Source: Wenzhouxiangella sp. (GTDB lineage: Bacteria; Pseudomonadota; Gammaproteobacteria; Xanthomonadales; Wenzhouxiangellaceae). Taken from it: 37,234 bases of DNA. The translations under genes were made by a program, and so were the position numbers. Numbering within the stretch: position 1 is the stretch's first letter; each line of letters opens with the position of its first letter. Shown one piece after another: positions 16,671 through 24,613 of this stretch. The stretch covers positions 1 through 37,234 of the forward strand of contig SLIA01000310.1 of the NCBI GenBank assembly GCA_007135935.1, read 5' to 3'. The notes under the pieces are model-generated. The model was not told the origin of the DNA. It saw only the letters and a list, made by a program, of their open reading frames with translations, and did not search any database.

Positions 16671-17384
16671 ATGAATACCCTGTCACGAACCCGTCTGCCG
16701 CTGAAGACACGCCAGCTGCCGCCGCCCGGGATGGTGGATCTGTGGCTGATTGCATTACAGCAATTGCCGCTGGATTCCGTGCCTGCCGGTCACGATCGTC
16801 CTGCCTGGCTGCGCGGTCAGCGCATTCGGCAACGGTTCATGCTGCGTTTGCTGCTGGGTAGTTACCTGGGGTGCCCGGGGCGTGACCTTGAGCTGGTGCG
16901 CGGCGAGCGCGGCAAGCCGATGCTCGGCCAGCGTCATGCCGAAACAGCCTTGACATTCAATGTCTCGCACAGCGGCGATTGGCTGGCCGTGGTCGTCGGG
17001 CATGACTGCCCGGTGGGCGTGGATATCGAGCTTGAACGCAGCATGCCGCGTGCCGTGGCGCTGGCCAGGCGTTATTTCCCCGCAGTCGAGGCCGACGCGC
17101 TCTCCGGCCTGGATGAACCCTTTCGCTCAAGGACCTTCCTGCAGCACTGGACGGCGCGCGAAGCCCTGGTCAAGGCACGAGGCTGTGGCCTGGCCGGCAC
17201 CATGGATTGCATCGCACTCGGGGGCAGTCCGCCGGCGATCGCGGGATTGCCGTCGAGCTGGCCCGCGGACGATCAGTGGTCGTTGGTGATGCCGCCCCTG
17301 CCCGAGGGGCTGGTCGGGCATGTCGCGGTCGCGCGTTCCGGCGTCGGCGTCGACACCCGCGTGCTTGAAACACCCGGAGCGTAG
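16671..17384 (+). CDS. Sfp-type 4'-phosphopantetheinyl transferase
   Basis: A 237-aa enzyme that would transfer 4'-phosphopantetheine from CoA to a carrier-protein serine (acyl, peptidyl or aryl carrier proteins). The PPTase signature is present: FNVSHSGDWLAVVV, then VGVDIE (Asp118, Glu120, magnesium ligands) and, after about 40 residues, WTAREALVKARGCGL (Trp160, Glu164, Lys168; the usual Lys before Glu is Arg). The ATG at 16671, 1 nt after the Nudix gene, was chosen over an in-frame TTG at 16656. No carrier protein or synthase cluster is in the window, so its target is unknown; primary fatty-acid ACP or a distant secondary-metabolite system are both possible. Confidence 0.88.
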   Translation: MNTLSRTRLPLKTRQLPPPGMVDLWLIALQQLPLDSVPAGHDRPAWLRGQRIRQRFMLRLLLGSYLGCPGRDLELVRGERGKPMLGQRHAETALTFNVSHSGDWLAVVVGHDCPVGVDIELERSMPRAVALARRYFPAVEADALSGLDEPFRSRTFLQHWTAREALVKARGCGLAGTMDCIALGGSPPAIAGLPSSWPADDQWSLVMPPLPEGLVGHVAVARSGVGVDTRVLETPGA

Positions 17385-17391
17385 CAGGGCG

Positions 17392-19152
17392 ATGAGACGG
17401 CTGTCGCTTGCGTTGCTGGTGCTTGTGCTGGGTGCGTGCAGTCTCTCGCCCGAGCGGCGGGCGGAGATCGACGCGCTTGTCGAACGTGAGCGCGGCAGTG
17501 TGGCGCTCATTCCCGACCCGGCCCCGCAGGTGCTGAATTCGCGGCTGGACGCGCTGGTTCCGGATGACGGCGGCCATCATCTGCTGCTGATCGAGCAGGG
17601 CAGCGATGCCCTGGCCATGCGTATCCACCTGATTCGCTCGGCGCGTGAAAGCATCGAGCTGATGAATTACATCTTCCATGACGACGAGTCCGGTCAGCTG
17701 CTGTTGGCCGAACTGATCGATGCCGCCCGTCGTGGCGTGTCGGTCCGGGTGCTGGTCGACAGCCTGTTCTCGCTCGACGACGTCGAACTGCTAGCCGGCC
17801 TGGAACTGCTCGATGCCGGAATCGAGATCAGCTTCTACAATCCGTTGTTCGATCGCGCCTCGCTGGGAGACCTGGCTTTTGCCAGTGCCGTGATCTGCTG
17901 CTTTCGGCAGATCAACAACCGACTGCATCACAAGCTTCTGGCCGTCGATGGCCGCCATGGCATGGTCGGTGGGCGCAACAGCGCCGACCGCTATTTCGAC
18001 CTCGACACACGCATGAATTTTCTCGATATGGAGGTGGTCGTGTCCGGGGACGTGGTCGCGGAAATGAGTGCGGATTTCGACGACTTCTGGCAGCACACCG
18101 CCAGTCTTCCGACGCGATACACCCGGGATGTGGCAGCGGTGCTCGAGAAACGTCGGCCCGAGGCCATGGTGCTTAAGCGCGACAACCGCGCTGCCTATGC
18201 GCTCGATCTGGTCGACAGCCCGGAATGGTTCGACAAGCTGGTCGGCGAGGCCGGCTTTGCGGTCGGCGCAGTGCGCTATTTTTCCGACCCGCCGGACAAG
18301 ACATGGCACCGGGAAAGCGAGGTCTCCACCCGCGTGCTGCATGAGCTGATCGCCAACGCCACCGAAAGCGTGCTCATCCAGACGCCTTATTTCGTGCTCT
18401 CACGTGACTTCGAGCGCTTGCTGGCCGGCCTCGACGACTCGGTGGAGGTGGTCGTCTCGAGCAATTCGCTGGCCTCCACCGACGCCTGGCCGGTCTATGC
18501 CATCTCGCGCCGACAGCGGTATCGCATGGTCAGCGGGCTTGGCGTGCGCCTGTACGAGGCCAAACCCTTCCCGGCCGATCTCGAACAATTCAATCGCCGT
18601 TACGAGCAGCTGGTTATCGATCGCGCGCTGGGCATTACCAGTCCGATGCGCATCGATCCGCCCAGTGCCACGGCCGAGCGTCCCGGGCCGCGCATCAGCG
18701 TCCACGCCAAGTTGCTTGTCATCGACGGGCGCATTGCCGTGGTGACGTCGCACAACTTCGACCCGCGCTCGGAGCTGTTCAATACCGAAAACGGCATCGT
18801 CGTCGAGGACGAGGTATTCGCCCGTGCCTTGAGCGATTACATCGAAACCATGATTGAACCGCGCAACAGCTGGCTGGTGGCTGCACGTCCGGAAGGCCCG
18901 CCCGTCATCGGGTCGATCAACCGCGGCATGGCGCGGGTATCGAGGCGCCTGCCGACCCTGGACCTGTGGCCGTGGTACCTGACCGAGAACTACCGTGTCG
19001 ACGAAGAGGCAACGGCGATCGGTCCGGATCATCCCGACTTTCACGATCACCACGAAGCGGTGGGCCTGATGCCCGATGTGGTGCTGCTGCGCCGTATTTT
19101 TTCCACCGGCCTGGTGAGCCGCATGTTCGGGTTCCTGCGCCCGATCATGTGA
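17392..19152 (+). CDS. phospholipase D / cardiolipin synthase-like lipoprotein
   Basis: A 586-aa member of the phospholipase D superfamily. The ATG at 17392 gives a lipoprotein signal, MRRLSLALLVLVLGAC, with the lipidated Cys at position 16. Serine at +2 predicts outer-membrane sorting. Both HxKx4D catalytic motifs are intact: His179-Lys181-Asp186 (HHKLLAVD) and His438-Lys440-Asp445 (HAKLLVID), each followed by the usual glycine/asparagine motif (GGRNSADRYF, TSHNFDPRSE). Two intact HKD motifs suit a phosphatidyltransferase such as a cardiolipin synthase (ClsC-like) or a phospholipase. It starts 7 nt after the PPTase stop and probably shares its transcript. A start at 17320 would lose the lipobox and was rejected. 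Confidence 0.86.
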   Translation: MRRLSLALLVLVLGACSLSPERRAEIDALVERERGSVALIPDPAPQVLNSRLDALVPDDGGHHLLLIEQGSDALAMRIHLIRSARESIELMNYIFHDDESGQLLLAELIDAARRGVSVRVLVDSLFSLDDVELLAGLELLDAGIEISFYNPLFDRASLGDLAFASAVICCFRQINNRLHHKLLAVDGRHGMVGGRNSADRYFDLDTRMNFLDMEVVVSGDVVAEMSADFDDFWQHTASLPTRYTRDVAAVLEKRRPEAMVLKRDNRAAYALDLVDSPEWFDKLVGEAGFAVGAVRYFSDPPDKTWHRESEVSTRVLHELIANATESVLIQTPYFVLSRDFERLLAGLDDSVEVVVSSNSLASTDAWPVYAISRRQRYRMVSGLGVRLYEAKPFPADLEQFNRRYEQLVIDRALGITSPMRIDPPSATAERPGPRISVHAKLLVIDGRIAVVTSHNFDPRSELFNTENGIVVEDEVFARALSDYIETMIEPRNSWLVAARPEGPPVIGSINRGMARVSRRLPTLDLWPWYLTENYRVDEEATAIGPDHPDFHDHHEAVGLMPDVVLLRRIFSTGLVSRMFGFLRPIM

Positions 19153-19220
19153 AGCGTCTGCAGAGTGTTCAGGTCGTGGCGAGGCGGCACAATCCGGCGC
19201 CGGCCTTGAGCGCTATCGGG

Positions 19221-20846
19221 TTATCGGGCTGTGGTGACCAGTCCCATCAGCAGGCCAATGACCAGACCCGCGCCGCCAAGCCAGTCGTGGCCCGAGGCGA
19301 ACAGCACACTGCCGGCAATGATCAGGGAGCCGGCCAGCAGCCCGGCCGCAACGCGCACCTGTGAACCGGTCGATTTCCCGTGCAGCCGTTCGAGGTCGGC
19401 GGGGTCGATACGCGTGTGCAGCTTGCCGCTGGCGGCCTTCTTGAGGTAGTCGTGGACCAGCACCGGCAACTCCGGTGAGCGCGCCAGCCAGCCCGGCAGT
19501 TCGCGTCCGATGCGGCGGGCGGTGCGCGGCAGGCCGTAGCGCTCGGCGAAAATGCCTTCCAGTTCCGGTTTGGCCACTTCCCAGATGTTGAGTTGCGGGT
19601 AGAGCTCGCGGGCCATGCCCTCGATGTTGAGCAGGGTCTTCTGCAGCATGATCAGCTGTGGCTGCAGGGTCAGCTTGAAGCGCCGGGCCACCGCGAACAG
19701 GGCCAGCACCATCTCGGCAAAGGAGACTTCTTCCAGTGGCCGGGTAAAGTTGGGTTCGCACACCGTGCGGGCCGCCGCTTCCAGTTCCTCGATGCGGGTG
19801 TCGGCCGGTACCCAGCCGGCCTCGACGTGCAGCTCGGCCACGCGCCGATAGTCGCGGTTGAAGATGGCCAGGAAATTCTCGCCAATGTAGTGCAGGTCTT
19901 CCGGCGCCATGGTCTCGACGATGCCGAAGTCCAGCGCGATGATGGTCGGATCGGCCGGGTCGGAGGTGTCGATGAGGATGTTGCCGGGGTGCAGGTCGGC
20001 ATGGAACAGATTGTCGCGAAAGACCTGGGTGTAGAAGATGCGGATGCCGCGTCGGGCCAGCTTTTCCAGGTCGACCTCGCGTCGCCTGAGCTCGGCAAGG
20101 TCCTTGACCGGCACGCCGGAGACGCGCTCCATGGTCAGTACCCGTTTCGCCGTGTGGCTCCAGTGAATGGCGGGGATGTAGAGTTCGTGCGAGTCCTCGA
20201 AATTGCGTCTGAGCAGCGAGGCATTGGCACCCTCGGACTGCATGTCGAGCTCGCGGGAAATGACGCGCTGGAACTCGGCGACGATGTCATCCGGGCGAAT
20301 GCGGTCGCCTTCGGGGTGATGGCGACGGACCAGCCGCGCCATGGCCTTGAGCAGTTCCAGGTCGCGCTCGATCTGGCGCTCGATACCTGGGCGGACCACC
20401 TTGACCACCACCGACTCGCCCGATTCGAGCCGGGCGGCGTGCACCTGGGCGATGGAGGCCGAGGCCAGGGCGCTGTGCTCGAATTCGGTGAACAGCTCGT
20501 CTGTGGACGCGCCGAGCTCTTCTTCGATGATGCGGCGCGCCTCCGCGCCGGGGAAGGGCGGCACCGCGTCCTGCAACAGTGCCAGCTCATCGGCGATGTC
20601 GGGCGGCAGCAGGTCGCGGCGCGTCGACAGGATCTGGCCGAACTTGACGTAGATCGGCCCCAGTTCCTGCAGGGCCAGGCGCAGGCGCTCGCCATGCGGC
20701 AAGTCGCGCACACCTCGACGGCCCCAGGGCAGAAGGCGGACCAGCCGGGCAAGCTTCAACGGCGGCATGCCGACGAACATTTCGTCGAGCCGGTAGCGGG
20801 CCAGGGTCAGCGCGATGCTGGCGAGTCGGAAGCTGCGCCCGATCAT
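19221..20846 (-). CDS. ubiB: UbiB, atypical kinase-like ATPase of ubiquinone biosynthesis
   Basis: A 541-aa UbiB/ADCK-family protein (E. coli 546 aa) needed for aerobic ubiquinone synthesis at the inner membrane. The invariant KxGQ motif is in YVKFGQILSTRRDLLP (Lys68-Gln71). The alanine-rich nucleotide loop SALASASIAQVH, the catalytic-loop region NLFHADLHPGNILI and the metal-binding ALDFGIVE (kinase DFG counterpart) are readable. Two hydrophobic helices close the C-terminus (about residues 495-538). It overlaps ubiJ by 4 nt (ATGA). It is convergent with the phospholipase D gene, 68 nt apart; that gap shows only a short GC palindrome. Confidence 0.97.
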   Translation of the reverse strand: MIGRSFRLASIALTLARYRLDEMFVGMPPLKLARLVRLLPWGRRGVRDLPHGERLRLALQELGPIYVKFGQILSTRRDLLPPDIADELALLQDAVPPFPGAEARRIIEEELGASTDELFTEFEHSALASASIAQVHAARLESGESVVVKVVRPGIERQIERDLELLKAMARLVRRHHPEGDRIRPDDIVAEFQRVISRELDMQSEGANASLLRRNFEDSHELYIPAIHWSHTAKRVLTMERVSGVPVKDLAELRRREVDLEKLARRGIRIFYTQVFRDNLFHADLHPGNILIDTSDPADPTIIALDFGIVETMAPEDLHYIGENFLAIFNRDYRRVAELHVEAGWVPADTRIEELEAAARTVCEPNFTRPLEEVSFAEMVLALFAVARRFKLTLQPQLIMLQKTLLNIEGMARELYPQLNIWEVAKPELEGIFAERYGLPRTARRIGRELPGWLARSPELPVLVHDYLKKAASGKLHTRIDPADLERLHGKSTGSQVRVAAGLLAGSLIIAGSVLFASGHDWLGGAGLVIGLLMGLVTTAR

Positions 20847-21478
20847 GTCTGCCCCGATTGTTTTGCCGATTGTCTTGCCGAGCGTCGCAGGCGGGCTTCG
20901 AGGCGATCGGTTGCCTCGCGCAATTCATCCACCTGCCGGGTGAATTCCTCGACTTCCTCGCGCGTGACCAGCAGGCCGCTCTCCTCGCGCAGGAAACGGG
21001 CCGCCTGCCCGGCGGCGGTGCTGGCCACGTGACGGCCGACGCGCATGCTGTCGTTGATCATGCGCCAGACCTGGTGGCCCCAGACCGCGCCGAGATGCTC
21101 GACCAGCAGGGCTTCCCAATCGGGATCGAGCTGGCGCAGCAGTTTTTCCAGTGCCTGGGCGGCGCCGGCATCGCCCTGGATCTGCACGCCGCTGCCCGGC
21201 GCTCGCCAGTCGGGCACGGCCATGGCCAGCAGCGCAGCCGGTGAGCCACTGATGGTGGTGTCGGGTTCGGCATCGCTCTCGGCGTCGACGGCCAGTCGTT
21301 CTTCCAGGCCGCGAAAATACAGGTCGATGCCCAGGCCAAGCAGTTCAAGGCGAACGCACTTGCCCTGCATGGCCGCAAGCCGTGCGGCGGCCTTTTCATC
21401 CAGCCCGATGGCGCGGTTGAGTGCCGTATCGACGGCGCTGGCCAGCAGGCCGGGCAGGGGCGTGAGGTAGCGGCTCAT
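20843..21478 (-). CDS. ubiJ: ubiquinone biosynthesis accessory factor UbiJ
   Basis: A 211-aa protein (E. coli 201 aa) with an N-terminal SCP2-type lipid-binding domain (about residues 12-115) and a C-terminal helical, probably coiled-coil, region rich in Glu and Arg (about 160-205). UbiJ holds ubiquinone intermediates in the soluble Ubi complex with UbiK and the hydroxylases. The identification rests on the SCP2 pattern, on the length, and on the position between ubiE and ubiB, which is conserved in gammaproteobacteria. Its stop overlaps the ubiB start by 4 nt and its start lies 19 nt after ubiE, so the three form an operon. Confidence 0.93.
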   Translation of the reverse strand: MSRYLTPLPGLLASAVDTALNRAIGLDEKAAARLAAMQGKCVRLELLGLGIDLYFRGLEERLAVDAESDAEPDTTISGSPAALLAMAVPDWRAPGSGVQIQGDAGAAQALEKLLRQLDPDWEALLVEHLGAVWGHQVWRMINDSMRVGRHVASTAAGQAARFLREESGLLVTREEVEEFTRQVDELREATDRLEARLRRSARQSAKQSGQT

Positions 21479-21497
21479 GGTCTATTCCCACTCGTGG

Positions 21498-22223
21498 TCA
21501 GATGCGTGCGCCGCGGTGAATGGCGCAGATGCCCGACGACAGGTTGGTCCAGTTCACCCGCTCGAACCCCGCCTCGCGCAGCAACTCTGCCAGTGTCTCC
21601 TGGTCGGGGAAGCGGCGAATGGATTCGGCCAGATACTGGTAACTTTCGGCATCGCCGGCAATCTGCTCGCCCAGCCTGGGCAAGACCTTGAACGACCAGG
21701 TGTCGTAGAGTTTCTCCAGTGCCGGCAACCCGACTTTCGAGAATTCGAGAATATGTACCCGGCCGCCGGGCTTGAGCACACGGTGCATTTCGGCCAGTGC
21801 CTGGTCACGCCAGGTGACGTTTCTCAGGCCGAACGCGATGGTCAGATGGTCGAAACTGCCATCGGCGAATGGTAGTGCCTCGGCATTGACCTGGGTCCAG
21901 TCGAAGCCTTGCACTGCACCGCGTGCATCCATGCGCGAGCGGCCCACGCTGAGCATGGACAGGTTGATGTCGGCCACGGTCACTTCCGCGCCCTTGCCGC
22001 GTGCCAGCCAGGCGATGTCGCCGGTGCCGCCGGCCAGGTCGAGCAGCCTGTCGCCGCGGCGGATGCCGCAGGTGGCCACGAAATGACGCTTCCAGAGCCG
22101 GTGAATGCCCAGGCTCATCAGGTCGTTCATCAAGTCGTACTTCTGCGCCACGGAAGAAAACACCTGGCCGACCAGCCGGGTCTTCTCCTCGGGTGCCACT
22201 TCGCGGTATCCAAAATCAGTCAT
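21498..22223 (-). CDS. ubiE: bifunctional ubiquinone/menaquinone C-methyltransferase UbiE
   Basis: A 241-aa class I SAM-dependent methyltransferase (E. coli 251 aa) that C-methylates the quinone ring. The family N-terminal signature VFSSVAQKYDLMNDLMSLGIHRLWKR is visible, motif I LDLAGGTGDI is at residues 61-70, and GLRNVTWRDQALAEMHRVLKPGG and FSFKVLP-type segments follow. It is first in the ubiE-ubiJ-ubiB operon. The 148-nt gap upstream, up to the DUF971 gene, contains an inverted 9-mer repeat array, which may separate it from the upstream transporter transcript. Confidence 0.97.
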   Translation of the reverse strand: MTDFGYREVAPEEKTRLVGQVFSSVAQKYDLMNDLMSLGIHRLWKRHFVATCGIRRGDRLLDLAGGTGDIAWLARGKGAEVTVADINLSMLSVGRSRMDARGAVQGFDWTQVNAEALPFADGSFDHLTIAFGLRNVTWRDQALAEMHRVLKPGGRVHILEFSKVGLPALEKLYDTWSFKVLPRLGEQIAGDAESYQYLAESIRRFPDQETLAELLREAGFERVNWTNLSSGICAIHRGARI

Positions 22224-22261
22224 CTGAGATGCCTGTGCAAGTAGGTTGGCCTGGAAAACTG

Positions 22262-22365
22262 CACCACAGAGGCACAGAGTACACAGAGAAATTCCTCAAG
22301 AAATATTATGAAAATGTTTCCTCTGTGACCTCTGTGACCTCTGTGACCTCTGTGTCTCTGTGGTG
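22262..22365. repeat. inverted CTCTGTG-type iterated repeat between DUF971 and ubiE
   Basis: The left arm 22262-22288 holds three CACAGAG motifs and the right arm 22320-22365 five CTCTGTG motifs, mostly with a 9-bp period. The outer 25 bp of the arms pair at 22 positions (CACCACAGAG at the left tip is matched exactly at the right). The AT-rich centre (22289-22319) differs sharply from the GC-rich surroundings. It lies between the DUF971 stop and the ubiE start and could fold into a long hairpin in the minus-strand transcript. Confidence 0.85.
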
Positions 22366-22371
22366 AGCATT

Positions 22372-22722
22372 TCAGTTCGATTCGGCTCCACGCAGTCGAT
22401 CAGCGTAACGAGCCTGGTTGGCTTCCATGTTAACGCCAAGATCATAAAGGAAACCCCACGAATAAATCCCGCTGTCGTGGCCGTCGTCGAAGACCAGTTG
22501 CACGGCATAGCTGCCCACCGGTTCGATGCGCTCGATGTTGACGTTCTCCTTGCCGGTCATGAGTTTCGGCTCGGACAGCCCGTGGCCGCGCACTTCGGCC
22601 GACGGCGAGTGCGTGCGCAGGTACTCGCAGGGCAGTTCGAAGCACTGTCCGTCGTCGAATGCCACCATCAGCACGCGCCGGCTTCGCTCCAGGCGCAGTT
22701 CGGTCGGCTGGGGCGTCTCCAT
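22372..22722 (-). CDS. DUF971 domain protein
   Basis: A 116-aa single-domain DUF971 protein (the domain is also found at the N-terminus of gamma-butyrobetaine hydroxylase). It begins METPQPTELRLERS and contains the typical MVAFDDGQCFELPCEYLRTHSP, where family members read SPSAEVRGHG, and the closing VFDDGHDSGIYSWGFLYDLG. Its molecular role is not firmly known. DUF971 genes often sit next to ubiE in gammaproteobacteria, as here. Unusually, the ATG shares a base with the stop of the AbgT-type transporter (TGATG), so the two appear translationally coupled. An in-frame upstream start at 22782 would lie inside the transporter gene. Confidence 0.88.
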   Translation of the reverse strand: METPQPTELRLERSRRVLMVAFDDGQCFELPCEYLRTHSPSAEVRGHGLSEPKLMTGKENVNIERIEPVGSYAVQLVFDDGHDSGIYSWGFLYDLGVNMEANQARYADRLRGAESN

Positions 22723-24317
22723 CAGCCGCCGTAGTAGGTCGGCGAGCCCGGTCCGACCGGCAGCCCCAGCCCGAATACCCACAGGAAGAACAGGATCACC
22801 CAGAAGATGAAGTAGAAGATCGAGTAGGGCAGCATGGTGGCGATCAGCGTGCCGATGCCGAACTTCTTGTCGTAGCGGGTCGCCCAGGCCAGGATCAGGC
22901 CGAAGTAGCTCATCATCGGCGTGATGATGTTGGTGGTCGAGTCACCGATCCGGTAGGCGCCCTGGATGACTTCGGGCGAGTAGCCGATCATCATCAGCAT
23001 GGGCACGAAGATCGGGGCGGTGACCGCCCACTGCGCCGAGGCCGAGCCCAGCGACAGGTTGACGATGCCGCACATGATGATGAAGAACAGGAACACCAGC
23101 GGCCCGGTCATGCCGATGGCCTGCAGGAAATCGGCCCCGGCGATGGCGGTGATCAGGCCCATGTTGGTCCAGCCGAAAAAGGCCACGAACTGGGCGGCGA
23201 AGAACACCAGCACGATGTAGAGGCCGAGCGTGGAAATGGCCGAGGCCATGCCGTCGATCACGTCGCGGTCGTTCTTCATCGTGCCGACCACCTTGCCGTA
23301 GGCAAAGCCGGTGACCAGGAAGAACACGAAGATCCAGGCGACGATGGAGCGGAAGAACGGACCGGAGGAGGCGAGGAAGCCTTCGCCGACGGCTTCGGGG
23401 TCGCGCAGCACCCCGGTCTCGGGAACGACCAGGATGGCAATCAGCGCAATCACGCCCAGCACCGCCAGTCCGGCCATGCCCAGGCCCTTCTTCTCGTTGC
23501 CGGTCAGCGGCGTCATCTGCGAGTCGTCGAGCACCGTGGGATCGGCACGCGAATCGTCGTATTCGCCCAGCTTGGGCTCGACGATGAAGATGGTGACCAG
23601 CGAGCCGACCGCGGTGATCATGAACGTCGAGATGATCATGAAGTACCAGTTGGCGGTGGCAAAGACCTCGTAGTCCGGGTCGATGAGCTGGGCGGCCTCC
23701 TCGGTGATGCCGGCCAGCAGCGGATCGATGGTGCCCAGCAGCAGGTTGGCCGAGTAGCCCCCCGAGACCCCGGCGAAAGCGGCCGCCATGCCGGCCAGCG
23801 GATGGCGCCCCAGGGCCAGGAAGATGGCACCGGCCAGCGGCACCAGCACCACGTAGCCCATCTCCGAGGCGGTGTTGGAGATCACCCCGGCAAACACCAC
23901 GGCCACGGTAACCAGGTGCTTCGGTGCATTGAGCACGATGCCGCGCACCATGGCCGAGAGCAGGCCGGATTTTTCGGCCACGCCGACGCCGAGCATGGCC
24001 ACCAGCACCACACCCAGCGGGGCGAAGTTGACGAAGTTGGAAACCAGGTTGCCGAAGATCATGCGCACGCCTTCGGCATTGAGCAGGCTGACGGCCTCGA
24101 TGGTCGTACCGTCGGGCACGTCGGGCCGCGGGTCGGTCACCGACACGCCCAGCCAGCCGAACAGGCCGGAAAGGAACACCATGCCCGTGGCCAGGATGGC
24201 AAAAAGCGTCACCGGATGCGGCAGCAGATTGCCCAGCCACTCGACCGTGTCGAGAAAACGCGTGAACCAGTTGCGGTCTTCCATGGCCGGCTTCCCGGCC
24301 GTGCTGTGGTCGCTCAC
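22722..24317 (-). CDS. AbgT/MtrF-family transporter
   Basis: A 531-aa polytopic inner-membrane protein of the AbgT family. E. coli AbgT imports p-aminobenzoyl-glutamate; Neisseria MtrF and Alcanivorax YdaH act as antimetabolite (sulfonamide) exporters. The sequence reads closest to MtrF: FLDTVEWLGNLLPHPVTLF near the N-terminus, GVSGGYSANLLLGTIDPLLAG, the INLSLGSASAQWAVTAPIF-type stretch, YRIGDSTTNIITPMMSYFGL, and the LPVGPGSPTYY end. About nine to eleven membrane segments plus re-entrant loops are expected. The start is either GTG 24317 or ATG 24284, the latter with GGGAAG upstream. Its stop is coupled to the DUF971 gene. Substrate direction cannot be told from sequence. Confidence 0.9.
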   Translation of the reverse strand: MSDHSTAGKPAMEDRNWFTRFLDTVEWLGNLLPHPVTLFAILATGMVFLSGLFGWLGVSVTDPRPDVPDGTTIEAVSLLNAEGVRMIFGNLVSNFVNFAPLGVVLVAMLGVGVAEKSGLLSAMVRGIVLNAPKHLVTVAVVFAGVISNTASEMGYVVLVPLAGAIFLALGRHPLAGMAAAFAGVSGGYSANLLLGTIDPLLAGITEEAAQLIDPDYEVFATANWYFMIISTFMITAVGSLVTIFIVEPKLGEYDDSRADPTVLDDSQMTPLTGNEKKGLGMAGLAVLGVIALIAILVVPETGVLRDPEAVGEGFLASSGPFFRSIVAWIFVFFLVTGFAYGKVVGTMKNDRDVIDGMASAISTLGLYIVLVFFAAQFVAFFGWTNMGLITAIAGADFLQAIGMTGPLVFLFFIIMCGIVNLSLGSASAQWAVTAPIFVPMLMMIGYSPEVIQGAYRIGDSTTNIITPMMSYFGLILAWATRYDKKFGIGTLIATMLPYSIFYFIFWVILFFLWVFGLGLPVGPGSPTYYGG

Positions 24318-24446
24318 TCTTCTAACCCCGGGTTGTTATTGGTTCAGGCCGGCCAGTTGGCGGCAGAGCCGGCATGATAGCGCATGGGGGCGGAAGGTGC
24401 AGCGGGTGCGGGTTCCGAATCCAGGTGAAGAACGATCTACGGCGAT

Positions 24447-24562
24447 TGTCGTTTGGTCGTTTTGTCTCTTTGTCTTTTCGTCAAAGAAGCGATGCCGTCC
24501 GGTATCGGTGTAAGTAGTGGATAGTTTTCGAAACGACAAAGCGACAAAGCGACTAAACGACA
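24447..24562. repeat. inverted 8-mer iterated repeat between the AbgT-type and GntP-type genes
   Basis: Arms 24447-24480 and 24529-24562 are complementary at 30 of 34 positions. Each is built from degenerate 8-mers of the type GACAAAGC / GCTTTGTC. A 48-nt spacer separates them. The flanking gap (24318-24613, 296 nt) shows no credible gene. Both neighbours are on the minus strand; the element could act as a hairpin after the GntP-type gene, but there is no clean U-tract terminator. Confidence 0.85.
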
Positions 24563-24613
24563 GGTCCCGGAACCCCGGGAACCGCTCTTACCAGAACCCT
24601 GAAAGCTTCCCTA

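Noticed and set aside
22659-24377. A 572-codon plus-strand open frame opposite the AbgT/MtrF-type gene
   Set aside because: Very high His, Gln, Asp and Gly content and no family match; the minus frame is a clear membrane transporter.
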